Of a stretch of 64,000 nucleotides of DNA, positions 10,106 to 19,635 are shown piece by piece. Source of the stretch: Cupriavidus sp. UYMMa02A. Lineage in GTDB: Bacteria; Pseudomonadota; Gammaproteobacteria; Burkholderiales; Burkholderiaceae. How positions within the stretch are numbered: the stretch's first letter is position 1; each line of letters begins with the position of its first letter. The stretch covers positions 60,258-124,257 of the forward strand of contig LRMT01000042.1 in NCBI GenBank assembly GCA_001725945.1. Reading direction: 5' to 3'. A model generated the notes under the pieces. The model searched no databases. It was not told the origin of the DNA and saw only the letters and a list, made by a program, of their open reading frames with translations. Position numbers and translations under genes: made by a program.

Positions 10106-10864
10106 TTAGTAGTGGATGATCCCGGGGCTCCCCCCGCCCACCGGGATGGCCTCGCCATTGATTGCCACGCTCAGCGGTGACGCGAGGAAGGTCACCACGC
10201 TGGCGACCTCGCTGGCATCGACCATGCGACCAAGGGTGCTCTTGGTCGCCGCCCACGCCTCGGTTGCGGCGTCGGTCTTCTCGGTGCGCGTGGGTCCGGG
10301 ATGGACCGCCGTGACATTGATGCCCTTCGGGCCAAGTTCGTCAGCGAGGTTCTTGGTGATTGCCGCCACACCGACATTCCGCAGCGTGGCAATGGGCCGG
10401 CCCGTGTGGTAGATCGCCAACCCGCCGATATTGATGATGCGGCCCCAGCCGTTCGCGGCCAGATGCGGTGCCAGCGCCCGCGCGGTGCGAAGGTAGCCGA
10501 TGACCTTGATGTCGATGTCTTCGAGCGCCTGCGCATCGACGATCTCGTCGAGCCGCGTGGCTGGCGAGATGCCGCCTGGCAACGCTGCGGCGTTGACCAG
10601 GATATCGATGCCACCGAGGGCCTCGATGGCCTGTTTCACCATGGCATCAACGGAAGCCTTGTCGGCGGTGTCGACCGTCAGCGGCACAACGCGTCGGCCG
10701 GTCAGTGCCGCAAGTTCCGCGGCTGTCGCTGCCAAGGCGTCTTGCCCACGCGCTGCGAGCACCACGTCGACCCCCTCCTGCGCGAGTTGCAGTGCAATGG
10801 CCTTGCCGATGCCGCCGCTGCCGCCCGTCACGATGGCGCGCTTGCCTTTTAACCCCAGGTCCAT
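10106..10864 (-). CDS. SDR-fold protein with degenerate catalytic residues
   Basis: 252 residues, start ATG at 10864. The cofactor loop is canonical (TGGSGGIGKAIA, residues 14-25). NNAG is replaced by NAAALPG. Where classical SDRs have Ser ... YxxxK, this protein reads NIGGLAIY ... ATLRNVGVAAITKNL. Counting back from the conserved TKNLADEL block, the Tyr and Lys positions are Ala and Asn, and the Ser is Gly. It may belong to an atypical SDR group or be non-catalytic. It is the last gene of a minus-strand unit running BKACE, Bug receptor, quinone reductase, SDR (14114 to 10106), and is convergent with the SDR at 9224. Confidence 0.82.
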   Translation of the reverse strand: MDLGLKGKRAIVTGGSGGIGKAIALQLAQEGVDVVLAARGQDALAATAAELAALTGRRVVPLTVDTADKASVDAMVKQAIEALGGIDILVNAAALPGGISPATRLDEIVDAQALEDIDIKVIGYLRTARALAPHLAANGWGRIINIGGLAIYHTGRPIATLRNVGVAAITKNLADELGPKGINVTAVHPGPTRTEKTDAATEAWAATKSTLGRMVDASEVASVVTFLASPLSVAINGEAIPVGGGSPGIIHY

Positions 10865-10980
10865 GATGTCTCCGATTTCATGCAAAGGAAGCGGGACGAC
10901 GTGCCATGAACACGTCGCCCCGCGATCGTTTCGTGGTCCAGGCGCACAGGCGGTGAGGTCCGCGCGCCAGGCCTTGAGCG

Positions 10981-11952
10981 TTACGGTACCAGGACGGTAG
11001 CGCCGCTGGTCTTCCGGGATTCGAGCGCGCGGTGGGCTTCGGCGGCATCGGCCAGCGCGAAGCTCTGCTTGGGCTCGCTCGTGATCTTGCCTGCCAGCAC
11101 CATGTCGAATACCTCCTTGGCCATGTCCAGCATGTGCGAACGCGGCGTGGCGTAGTGCACCATGGCCGGACGCGTGACCCACAGCGAACCCTTGGCCGCG
11201 AGCGTGCGGCTGTCGATTTCCACCGGCCCGGAAGTCGTGCCATTGCTGACCAGGGTGCCCCGCACCTGCAGGCAGGACAGCGATGCGTCCAGCGTCGATT
11301 TGCCGACCGAGTCGAACACGACCGGGACCTTCTTGCCGTCGGTGATTTCCATCACGCGCTCGACGATGTCTTCGCGCGAGGTGACGATGGTGTGCGCGCA
11401 GCCATTGGCCTTGGCGATCTCGGCCTTTTCGTCCGAGCTGACCGTGCCGATCATGGTCACGCCAAGCGCGCGCGCCCACTGACACGCGATCAGGCCGACG
11501 CCGCCAGCCGCGGCGTGATAGAGGATGGTTTCGCCACCCTTGAGCGGGTAGACCTGGCGGAACAGGTATTGGGCGGTCATGCCCTTCATGATGAGCGTCG
11601 AGGCAGTACGGTCGGAGACGCCATCGGGCAACGGGATCAGGACTTCCGCGGGCATCACGCGCACGTCCGAGTAAGCGCCCTGGGGCCCGAGCAGATAGCC
11701 GACGCGGTCGCCCACGCGGATGTCGGTCACGCCCGGGCCGACGGCTTCGACCACACCAACCGCATCCGAGCCCAGGCCGTTGGGCAGCTGAAGCGGATAG
11801 TGGCCGGTGCGGAAATAGATGTCGATGAAGTTGACGGCGATATAGGTGTGGCGCACGCGCGCCTGGCCCGGGCCGGGGTCGCCGACCTCGACCGTCTCGA
11901 GCTTGAGAACGTCGGCGCTGCCGGTCTCGTAGAAGCGAATTGCTTTTGCCAT
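10981..11952 (-). CDS. NADPH:quinone oxidoreductase (zeta-crystallin type MDR)
   Basis: 323 residues, complete. Family marks are GPGQARVRHTYIAVNFID near residues 28-45, LGSDAVGVVEAVGPGV, and the nucleotide loop YHAAAGGVGLIACQWARALG near 145-165; LESRKTSGATVLVP closes the protein. No zinc ligands are present. It reduces quinones or enones with NADPH in the cytoplasm. It is the third gene of the unit starting with BKACE, 116 bp ahead of the SDR and 56 bp after the Bug receptor gene. Function in the pathway is inferred only from linkage. Confidence 0.88.
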   Translation of the reverse strand: MAKAIRFYETGSADVLKLETVEVGDPGPGQARVRHTYIAVNFIDIYFRTGHYPLQLPNGLGSDAVGVVEAVGPGVTDIRVGDRVGYLLGPQGAYSDVRVMPAEVLIPLPDGVSDRTASTLIMKGMTAQYLFRQVYPLKGGETILYHAAAGGVGLIACQWARALGVTMIGTVSSDEKAEIAKANGCAHTIVTSREDIVERVMEITDGKKVPVVFDSVGKSTLDASLSCLQVRGTLVSNGTTSGPVEIDSRTLAAKGSLWVTRPAMVHYATPRSHMLDMAKEVFDMVLAGKITSEPKQSFALADAAEAHRALESRKTSGATVLVP

Positions 11953-12008
11953 AAGGATCTCCTGGTAAAAAGTCTATGCCGGATTGCTGGCCGCGGGGGC
12001 GGCGCAAG

Positions 12009-12986
12009 TCATGGCTGAATGTGGAATGCCTTCACGATGCCGGCATTGCGATCGAACTCCGTGCGCAGTGCCTGGCTGAGTTCCGGCAGCCCCTGCGCGG
12101 GCGCTGGCTCCATGCCGAGTGCCATGAACCGTTCCTGCACACGGGGTTTCGACGCCGCCCTGTAGACCGCCGCCTGGATCTTCTGGCTGAGGTCTGCCGG
12201 CACCTTGGCGGATACGAAGACACCACCCCAGTTGCTGAAATCGATGTCCGGATAGCCGAGCTCGGCGAAAGTCGGAACTTGGGGCAGCAGCGGCGAACGC
12301 TGCTTTGCCGCCAGCGCATAGGGCCGCAGCTTGCCGGCCTTGATCAGTGGCAGCGAAGTCACCATGTTGTCGTACATCACAGTGATCTGCCCGCCCATCA
12401 CTTGCGTCAGTCCAGGCGGGGAGCCGGGAAACGGCACGTGCTGCAGATCCATGCCGGCCTTCTGGTTCATGATCATGCCGGCATAGTGCCCGACTGTGCC
12501 TGCACTGGGCGAAGCAAAGCTCAGCTTGCCAGGGTTGGCCTTCACATAGCGGATCAGGCTCGGCAGATCCCTGGCCGGCAGCCCAGTCGACCCAACCAGC
12601 ACCATGGTCACCTTGCTCACGGCGGCAACGGGTCTAACGTCCTTCACCGGATCAAAGGAAACCTTCATCACATGCGGAACTTCGGTGAAGACATTGGTGA
12701 GCGTGACCAGGATGGTCTGGCCGTCAGGCGGCGCCGCCAGCAGGGTATTGATCGCGATGCCACCACTGGCGCCCGGCTTGTTGTCGACCACCACGGGCTG
12801 CCCGAGGTCCGCCGAGAGCTGCTCGGCCAGCACGCGGGCGATGACGTCCATGGTGCCGCCGGCGGGGGCGGGCACCAGCATGCGCACGGGCTTGCTGGTC
12901 CACGCCATGGCCACGGGCATCGCCGCGGCCAGCATGACGGCAACGGCAACCTTGCGGAATGCGAATAAGGTGGGGCGATTGGACAT
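12009..12986 (-). CDS. Bug-family tripartite tricarboxylate transporter substrate-binding protein (TctC-like)
   Basis: Periplasmic receptor of 325 residues. The start at 12986 gives a signal peptide (FRKVAVAVMLAAAMPVAMA) and mature start WTSKPVRMLVPAPAGGTMD, the typical beta1-alpha1 carboxylate-binding region. VVDNKPGASGGIA, FDPVKDVRPVA and QVPTFAELGYPDIDF are family landmarks. No TctA/TctB membrane genes are nearby, so this is an orphan receptor. It follows the BKACE gene by 72 bp and should bind a carboxylate related to that enzyme's substrate. The receptor at 27043-28020 is a very close paralogue with the same C-terminus. Confidence 0.92.
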   Translation of the reverse strand: MSNRPTLFAFRKVAVAVMLAAAMPVAMAWTSKPVRMLVPAPAGGTMDVIARVLAEQLSADLGQPVVVDNKPGASGGIAINTLLAAPPDGQTILVTLTNVFTEVPHVMKVSFDPVKDVRPVAAVSKVTMVLVGSTGLPARDLPSLIRYVKANPGKLSFASPSAGTVGHYAGMIMNQKAGMDLQHVPFPGSPPGLTQVMGGQITVMYDNMVTSLPLIKAGKLRPYALAAKQRSPLLPQVPTFAELGYPDIDFSNWGGVFVSAKVPADLSQKIQAAVYRAASKPRVQERFMALGMEPAPAQGLPELSQALRTEFDRNAGIVKAFHIQP

Positions 12987-13058
12987 GCTGGACTCCGTCA
13001 AGGCAGGGAAGCCGCCCGCCCTGGCCGGGCGATCCCGCGGCCGGGGCGGCATGCTGCA

Positions 13059-14114
13059 TCAGGCCGCGCGCAGCGGCAGGTTCCTGACGCCGGCCTGGCG
13101 ATTGGGTGCCATGCCGTGGGCTTCCAGCGTCTCTTCGGCGCTGTCGTACCACGTGCCGATGCGGTAGATTTCGCGCGCTTCCTTGCCCGAAGCGATCTCG
13201 CGGCCCAGTTCCTTCGCCACGCGCACGCACTGCTCGATCTGCTGCACCGAGGTCATGCGGTTGCCGTGCTGGTCGATGATGGTGTCCTCGATGCCGCAGC
13301 GCGGGTGCAGGCCCATGGACATCGCCATCATGTTGAACGGCAGCACGTTCTTCAGCAGCGACTCGGCGGTCAGCGTGCAGCCGTCCGGCGCGCGGTGCAC
13401 GAAGTTGAAGAAGTTGAACGGATTGGGGCCGTCGAAGCCGCCGCCGATGCCGATCCAGGTGAGGTTCAGCGGGCCGGTGTAGGCGCCGCTGCGCACCAGG
13501 CGCTCGAGCGTTTCGAGCGCGTGGATGCCGGTGAGCTGGAAGTGCGGCTGGATGCGTGAAGCCTGCAGGCGGCGCAGGTGCTCTTCCACCCAGCCGGGGC
13601 CGGCCGGCACGGTCATTTCACGGTAGGCGGCCTGGTAGGCCGGCTGCTCCAGCGAGGTGCCCTTCAGGTACTCCGGATAGAGGAGTTCCATGATGTTCAT
13701 CTGGGTGGTGTTGATCGCCACCGTCACCTGGTCGGGTTTCGGGGTGAGTTCCGCGAGCATGTGGCGGGTGTCATCGGACAGCCACTTGGCGGCTTCACCG
13801 TCGTCTTCGGGTGCAAACGAGATCGAGCCGCCGACCTGGATGATCATGTCGGGCACCGCGGCGCGCACGCCAGCGATCAGCTCGTTGAACTTGGACAGGC
13901 GCTTGGAACCCTTGCCGTCGAGTTCGCGCACGTGCAGGTGCAGCACGGTGGCGCCAGCGTTGTAGCAATCCACGGCCTTCTGCACCTGTTCTTCCATGGT
14001 CACCGGGATGTCTTCGGGGAAATCCTGCGGCATCCACTCCGGGCCATACGGGGCCACCGTGATGACCACCTTGTCCTGGTTCTCCGGATGCAGGGAATCG
14101 TCGAGAAATTGCAT
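13059..14114 (-). CDS. beta-keto acid cleavage enzyme (BKACE, DUF849)
   Basis: 351 residues from ATG 14114, with AGGAG just upstream. BKACE enzymes are TIM barrels with Zn that convert a beta-keto acid plus acetyl-CoA into acetoacetate plus a new acyl-CoA. Visible marks are ITVAPYGPEW, the metal-binding HLHVRE around residue 70, QVGGSISF, QLTGIHALETL and IGIGGG. The start at 14114 removes a non-homologous upstream extension. First gene of the unit with the Bug receptor, quinone reductase and SDR-like gene, so the unit probably imports and cleaves a keto acid. The chain length or ring nature of the substrate is not decidable here. Confidence 0.9.
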   Translation of the reverse strand: MQFLDDSLHPENQDKVVITVAPYGPEWMPQDFPEDIPVTMEEQVQKAVDCYNAGATVLHLHVRELDGKGSKRLSKFNELIAGVRAAVPDMIIQVGGSISFAPEDDGEAAKWLSDDTRHMLAELTPKPDQVTVAINTTQMNIMELLYPEYLKGTSLEQPAYQAAYREMTVPAGPGWVEEHLRRLQASRIQPHFQLTGIHALETLERLVRSGAYTGPLNLTWIGIGGGFDGPNPFNFFNFVHRAPDGCTLTAESLLKNVLPFNMMAMSMGLHPRCGIEDTIIDQHGNRMTSVQQIEQCVRVAKELGREIASGKEAREIYRIGTWYDSAEETLEAHGMAPNRQAGVRNLPLRAA

Positions 14115-14206
14115 GGTCTCCTCCTGATTGTGAGTGGCGCGCTTCGACGCGCCGGTTTGGCGGTGTTTGATCCAATGGCCACGATTCGACGCGCATGGCC
14201 GCGCTT

Positions 14207-15268
14207 TCACCTGAACGTCGTTGACCCGTCTTCCACTTGCGAGCAAATGCGGGCCAAGCAATCGGCGTCCGGAAGGCCGGCAAGGCAGGCAAGCAGCGGG
14301 TCGAACGGGCGATCCTCATGCCCACCGGCGCGCACGCCGGGCGCTGTGCTGGTGTTCGCGGCGCAGTAAGCGGCGTTGATCTTGTCCCAGTCCGCCTCGG
14401 TCAGATGCCGCCGCGCCGCCGGGAGGATCACGCCTTCCTCGCGCCCCATGAGCGCCCAGGCGAACTGCGCGTAGTGATCTACCTTGCTCAGCAGCTCGGC
14501 CAGCGGGCCGCCGGCCGCGAACTTCTCGACCGCTTCGGCCAGTGCTCCTGCCCATTGCGCATCGCGTTCATGCTGGCGCTCCAGTTCGTCGAGTTCGGCG
14601 TCGGCCCTGGCTGTGCGCCGGCGCAGGCGGCCAAAGAGGCAGGCCTGCTTGCGCGCATGGTGTCGCGCGATCGGGAAGGTCTGGATAAACCGGATCATGC
14701 TTCGCATCACCCGCACCTCAACGGTGGTGCCGTGGTCGTTCGCGGCCATGAGCATGTCCAGCCAGGCGCGCAATACGGCACCGAGGGCACGGTGCTCGTC
14801 GCGGATGCACTGGACGGCCGGCACAGGCTTCACCGGCGCGGCGTTCGGCATGACGAACACCGGAATACTCGCCGCTAGCACGGCCAGGAGCAGCGATCGT
14901 GTCATGGCGCCGGAACTGGCGCCGTGCGCGTGGGCGCCGATGAAGACCAGGTCGCAGCCGGCCTCAAGAGCCGCCGCGAGGATGGCGGCTTGCGGGTTGC
15001 CGCCATTGGTGCCAGCCGACGCACATGGCACCCCGTGGGCGCGCGCGACCGACTCGGCCTTGCCCAGCAGCTCGCGGCCGCGGTTCACCTGGCCGTACGG
15101 CGTTGCGACGGCCAGGTGCGGTGCATGGATAAACGTAATGCGTGCGTCCGCAATGCGCGCCAGCTCGATGGCCCCGACAACGGTAGCCATGGCTTCGCCC
15201 GTTTCATCGACGGGGACCAGCAGGTGGCGGCACGTGATGGCGTCGGCACCGGGGCAAGGTTGGCTCAT
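14207..15268 (-). CDS. fusion of universal stress protein domain and hemerythrin domain
   Basis: 353 residues from ATG 15268. Residues ~13-145 form a UspA-like alpha/beta domain (CRHLLVPVDETGEAMATV ... DLVFIGAHAHGASSGAM ... IPVFVMP). The second half is a four-helix HHE hemerythrin-like domain (IRDEHRALGAVLRAWLDML, FPIARHHARKQACLFGRL, HYAQFAWALMGREEGVILP), with His and Glu in the spacing expected for a di-iron site. Such fusions are thought to sense or store O2/NO or iron redox state; the role here is inferred. Single gene, divergent from the MalT-like regulator gene. Confidence 0.85.
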   Translation of the reverse strand: MSQPCPGADAITCRHLLVPVDETGEAMATVVGAIELARIADARITFIHAPHLAVATPYGQVNRGRELLGKAESVARAHGVPCASAGTNGGNPQAAILAAALEAGCDLVFIGAHAHGASSGAMTRSLLLAVLAASIPVFVMPNAAPVKPVPAVQCIRDEHRALGAVLRAWLDMLMAANDHGTTVEVRVMRSMIRFIQTFPIARHHARKQACLFGRLRRRTARADAELDELERQHERDAQWAGALAEAVEKFAAGGPLAELLSKVDHYAQFAWALMGREEGVILPAARRHLTEADWDKINAAYCAANTSTAPGVRAGGHEDRPFDPLLACLAGLPDADCLARICSQVEDGSTTFR

Positions 15269-15383
15269 GCCGGCGCCCCGACCAGCACACGCTCCAACGC
15301 GCTCACGTCCGTGAATTGCATCCCAAACCTCGCGCTCAGTATCGACCTGGACGCATACTAGGCCGCAGCCGCATCGTGCGCCC

Positions 15384-15395
15384 CCTCCGCGGAGG
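15384..15395. repeat. perfect 12-bp palindrome in divergent promoter region
   Basis: CCTCCGCGGAGG sits in a C/G-run context between the Usp-hemerythrin gene (start 15268, minus) and the MalT-like regulator (start about 15597, plus). It could be an operator for either gene or a stem-loop. No further support is visible. Confidence 0.3.
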
Positions 15396-15596
15396 AGGGG
15401 GGCGATTGCCATGCGGCGTCGTCGTGTGCCTATAATGAGGCACCCAATTTCGAGCCAGGCACGCCGCCCCAAACGGCAGGGCGCAGTAACGGACTATGTG
15501 GACTATGTGGGCGATGCGGACGATGCATTGCCCCGCAGGCAGTCCGGCATGCACGCCCCGGCGAGCGCCGCATCCAAGCTAACCGGTACCTGCCAG

Positions 15597-18307
15597 ATGA
15601 CCTTAGTGAACCGCGGCGCAGGTGCCGCGTTTTCCGAACTTGCGCTCAAGACCATGCCGCCGCGCGCGCCGCGGCACTTGCTTGCGCGGGCGCGCCTCAA
15701 TCTCGACAGCGATGCGCTGCGCGACCGGCAGGTGGTCGTCGTGCAGGCGCCGCCGGGCTTCGGCAAGACGCTGCTGCTTGCGCAATGGCGCCGCGAGTCC
15801 CTGGCGCGCGGTGCCCCCGTTGCCTGGGTTTCCGCCGAGGCCCATGACGATCCCCTGCATTTCCTGCAGTGCCTCGTGCTTGCCGTGCGCGCGGGCTGCG
15901 CACGGCCCGGTTTCGGCCGCACGCTGCTCGAAGGCGCAGCCGCGGCGCCGGGTGGCACCGAGGGGCTGACGGCCTGGCTTGCCGAGGTGGCGCAGACATC
16001 GCTGGACCTCATGCTGATCGTCGACGAAGCCGATCGTCTCTCGCAGGACGGGTTTCCGGCATTGCTTTACTTGCTGCACAACGCGCCGCCCAATCTGCGC
16101 ATCGTGGTCGCGGCGCGCAGCGGATTCGACACGGCCGTCTTCGATTTGACGGCGTATGGTCAGTGCGCCTGCATCGGACCCGAAGCGCTGCGTTTCCGTT
16201 TCGACGAAACCATGGCTCTCGTGCGCAGTCGCTTCGGCGACCGGGTGGATGCGGACAGCTGCGCGCGGCTGCACGAGATGACCGATGGATGGCCGCTCGG
16301 CCTGCAACTCGTGCTGGCGGCCATGGAGCGCGGCGCCGATCCGCGCAGCGTCATCGATACCATGTCGACCCGCCCGGCCGATGAGGGCGAGCACCTGGTC
16401 GGCGGCCTGATTGCCAGGCTTGCGCCCGACGATGTTGCCTTCCTCACCCGCATCGCCGTCGTGGATCACCTTCACCCCGACCTGTGCGCTGCGCTGACAG
16501 GCAGCGAGCAGGCGCCCGGACAGCTGGCGCGGCTGGTCCGCGAGACACCCATCTTCGTGTCCGGCGACGACAGCGACTGGTGCCGGCTGCACACGCTGGC
16601 GCGCAGCGCCCTGCAGGTGCGCCTGGCCGAGCTGCCCGGCGAAGCGCTGACCGAATTGCATGTCCGGGCAATGCGCTGGCTGGCTGCGCACGGCATGGCC
16701 GAGCAAGCCGGGCGCCACGCGCACGCGGCAGGCCAGCACGAGCTCGCCTTCGAACTGGCCGGACGTTCGCTTTACGACGCGGTGATGCAGGGGCGGCTCA
16801 CGACCGTGCTCGAATGGCTCGATCGTCTCCCCGATGCGGAACTGGACCGCCATCCTGGCCTGCGCCTGGCCGCCGCCTGGGTGCTTGCGCTCGGCGAGCG
16901 GCATGCTGAGGCCGAGTCGCTGGTGGCGCGCCTGCTCGAAGGGGCAGGCGCCGATACCGCCTTGCGCTATGAATGCGCGCTGATACTGAGCGTAGCGGCC
17001 TACTACGCAGACCAGCCAGACCGTTGCCTCGCGCTGCTGGAACCGTGGCTCCAGCCCCCCGCTCTGCACGACCCGCGCCTGGCCCAGATGCATGCCAACC
17101 GCCTGGCGATGGCGGCGATCCTGCAAGGGCAGACAGGGAATGCGCGACGCCATCTGCAGCTCGCGCCGCGCGGCGACCTCGGCGAGGGTCATCGCTACGC
17201 GGCGCGCTGGGGCGAGTTCGTGATTGGACTGAGCTACCTGCGTGAAGGACAGGTAATGTTGAGCGAAGCGGTCCTGCGGCCCGCCCTCGCAAGCGCGGAA
17301 GCGGATCTCGGCCGCCGCCATCCTCTCGCCTGCATGCTGGCGTCGCTGCTGGCCGCGGCAGTCTATGAGCGCGACCGGGTCGACGAAGCGGGTGCGCTGC
17401 TCGCCAACCGGCTCGACGTGCTGGAGCGGTCCGGCACGTCGGAAACGTCGTTGCTGGCGTACCTGACCGCTGCGCGCGTGGCGGCCGCGCAAGGCGTCGA
17501 GCACCGTGCACTCGACCTGCTCGAAGCCTTGTACGCAGTGGGCGTCGCGCGCCGGACGCCGCGGCTTTGCATCGCGAGCCTCGCGGACCAGGTGCGCATG
17601 CATGCGGGGCGCTTCCGTGCCGAGACGTGCCGCGCCCTGATCACCCGCATTGACGAACTCGTTGCGCAAGTCGAAGCGGACCATGGCCCGCTGTGGCGCC
17701 GGGAGGTGTCGCTGTTGCAGGTCATGGCCCACGCCAACGCGGCGATAGCCGCTCAGGACTGGCCAGCCGCTGCCGACGCCCTGGACCGCGCCGCACCTTT
17801 GGCCGAGGCCATGAAACTCGGCGCCGGCGCATCGAGGTCATGGCACTGAAGGCGTTCGTGCGTCATCGCAACGGCGAAGACAGCCGTGTGCTGCTGCAGG
17901 AAGCGATGAACCTGGCACAGACCTATGGCTTTTCCCGCCGCATATTCGTCGATGCGCATCCGGCGCTGGCCGATTGGGCCAGGCGCGTCGCGGACGAGGA
18001 CGCCGGGAAAGCCGGGAACGCGGACGCGGGCCAGATAGCTCCGGTTGCACGCATACCGCGCCGCGCGGAACGCCCTGCCACGGAGCCGCGCGCCGTTGCC
18101 AGCACGGTGTTGACGCCCAAGGAACGCGAAGTCCTTGAACTGCTCGCGCGCAATCTCTCCAACAAGGAAATCGCGCAGGCCATCGGCGTGGGCGAGGTCA
18201 CCGCCAAGTGGCATGTGAAGAACCTGTTCGGCAAACTCAGCGCCGGCACCCGCAAGCATGCCGTGCGGCGCGCCCAACTACTGGGGCTGCTGGAAGGCCT
18301 CGAGTAA
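15597..18307 (+). CDS. MalT/AlkS-like LuxR-family ATP-dependent transcriptional regulator, one frameshift
   Basis: About 900 residues. Walker A VVQAPPGFGKTLLLAQW near residue 50, a Walker B-like LMLIVDEADRLS near 138, a winged-helix-like middle, a long TPR-like helical repeat region, and a C-terminal LuxR helix-turn-helix (LTPKEREVLELLARNLSNKE ... TAKWHVKNLF). The frame is lost near 17835; the two parts join at KLGA / RRIEVMALKAF. Start ATG 15597 was chosen as the first start before the conserved domain; 15654 is possible. These STAND ATPases respond to an inducer and activate catabolic promoters. Its likely target is the alpha-hydroxy-acid oxidase gene 134 bp downstream. Confidence 0.87.
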
Positions 18308-18441
18308 CTTCGCCCTGCCGCGGCCCTCGCGCTTGCCGGCGCGCCGCGCGGCTCGCCCCCTCCTCCGCGCAGGGGGCGCGGTCGCTCTCAGTCTCCCGAT
18401 AATCGGAACCCTGCAGCGGCGATCAAAGGGAACCGGTCCAC

Positions 18442-19635
18442 ATGACAATGAAACGCAGACTCTACCGCGGCCGCGACGTGCGGCGCGCGCAGAACATTGC
18501 CGAGCTGCGCGCGATGGCGGCCGCGCGCCTGCCCAACTTCTGCCTTGAATACCTGGAAGGCGGCGCGGACGACGAACTGAGCCTGAGCCGTAATCGCGCC
18601 AGCTACGACGCGATCGCCTTCGCGCCGCGCACGCTGGTCGATGTTTCCGTGCGCGATTCCGGCTGCCTGCTGTTCGGCGAGCGCATCGCCATGCCCGCGG
18701 TCGTTGCGCCGACCGGCTTCAACGGACTGCTGGCGCACGAGGGCGACCTGGCACTCGCACACGCTGCGCGCGATGCAGGCATTCCCATGTGCCAGAGCAT
18801 GGTGTCGACGGTCGCGCTCGAACGCGTTGCCGAGACCGGCGTACGGCACTGGATGCAGATCTATCCATTCAAGGATCGCGCGAATCTGGCGGGCATTGTC
18901 AGGCGTGCCGAAGCGGCCGGCTCCGAAGCCATCGTGGTGACCACGGACGTTCCCGTGCTCGGCAACCGGGAATGGGACCGGCGCAACTATCGGGCGCCGA
19001 TGAAGCTTGATTTGGCCAACCTGGTCAGCGTCGCCATGCGGCCCGCCTGGTGGTGGGACGTTCTGGTGCCGCATGGCATGCCGCGCTTCCGCAATCTCGG
19101 CGACGTCCTTCCACCCGGCCGGGACGATGCCCGCAACGCGGCAACCTTCCTGTCGAAGCAGATGGACCCGTCATTGAGCTGGCAGGATATGCAGTGGTTG
19201 CGCGACCTGTGGCCGCGCAAGCTCATCATCAAGGGCATCATGCGGCCCGACGATGCGCTGCGGGCCCGGGCGTTGGGCGTTGATGGCCTGGTCATCACGA
19301 ACCACGGCGGTCGCCAGCTCGACAGCTGCGTCGCGCCCATCGAGGTGCTTCCCGCGATTCGTGCCGCGGTCGGCCCCGGAATGACGTTGATCGTTGACAG
19401 CGGCCTGCGGCGCGGCAGCGATTTCGTCAAGGCACGCGCGCTGGGAGCCGATGCGGCCATGTCAGGCCGCGCCACGCTGTATGGCCTGGCGGCTGGCGGC
19501 AAGGCGGGGGTCGCGCACGCGCTGGCGATACTGCGTGCCGAGATCGACCGCACGCTCGGTTTGCTGGGCTGTCCCGCATTGACGGATCTGGCTGCGGACT
19601 GGGTCCGCATGCCAAGCGTGACGCAACCGGTCTAG
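18442..19635 (+). CDS. FMN-dependent alpha-hydroxy acid oxidase/dehydrogenase (LldD/MdlB family)
   Basis: 397 residues, intact. TIM-barrel flavoenzyme that oxidises L-lactate, mandelate, glycolate or similar 2-hydroxy acids to 2-oxo acids. Visible: NFCLEYLEGGADDE near the N-terminus, PAVVAPTGFNGLL, MQIYPFKDR, IKGIMRPDDA, the catalytic NHGGRQLD with the active-site His near residue 290, VDSGLRRGSDFVKA and GRATLYGLAAGG. The central insertion (SVAMRPAWWWDVL) is hydrophobic, as in membrane-associated members such as mandelate dehydrogenase. It is preceded by the MalT-like regulator and convergent with araC at 19632; the stops overlap. Confidence 0.9.
   Translation: MTMKRRLYRGRDVRRAQNIAELRAMAAARLPNFCLEYLEGGADDELSLSRNRASYDAIAFAPRTLVDVSVRDSGCLLFGERIAMPAVVAPTGFNGLLAHEGDLALAHAARDAGIPMCQSMVSTVALERVAETGVRHWMQIYPFKDRANLAGIVRRAEAAGSEAIVVTTDVPVLGNREWDRRNYRAPMKLDLANLVSVAMRPAWWWDVLVPHGMPRFRNLGDVLPPGRDDARNAATFLSKQMDPSLSWQDMQWLRDLWPRKLIIKGIMRPDDALRARALGVDGLVITNHGGRQLDSCVAPIEVLPAIRAAVGPGMTLIVDSGLRRGSDFVKARALGADAAMSGRATLYGLAAGGKAGVAHALAILRAEIDRTLGLLGCPALTDLAADWVRMPSVTQPV

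Noticed and set aside
15603..17732. 709-residue open frame on the minus strand
   Set aside because: It lies opposite the MalT-like regulator, has no family motifs and is Arg/His/Gln-rich, as expected for the antisense of GC-rich coding DNA.
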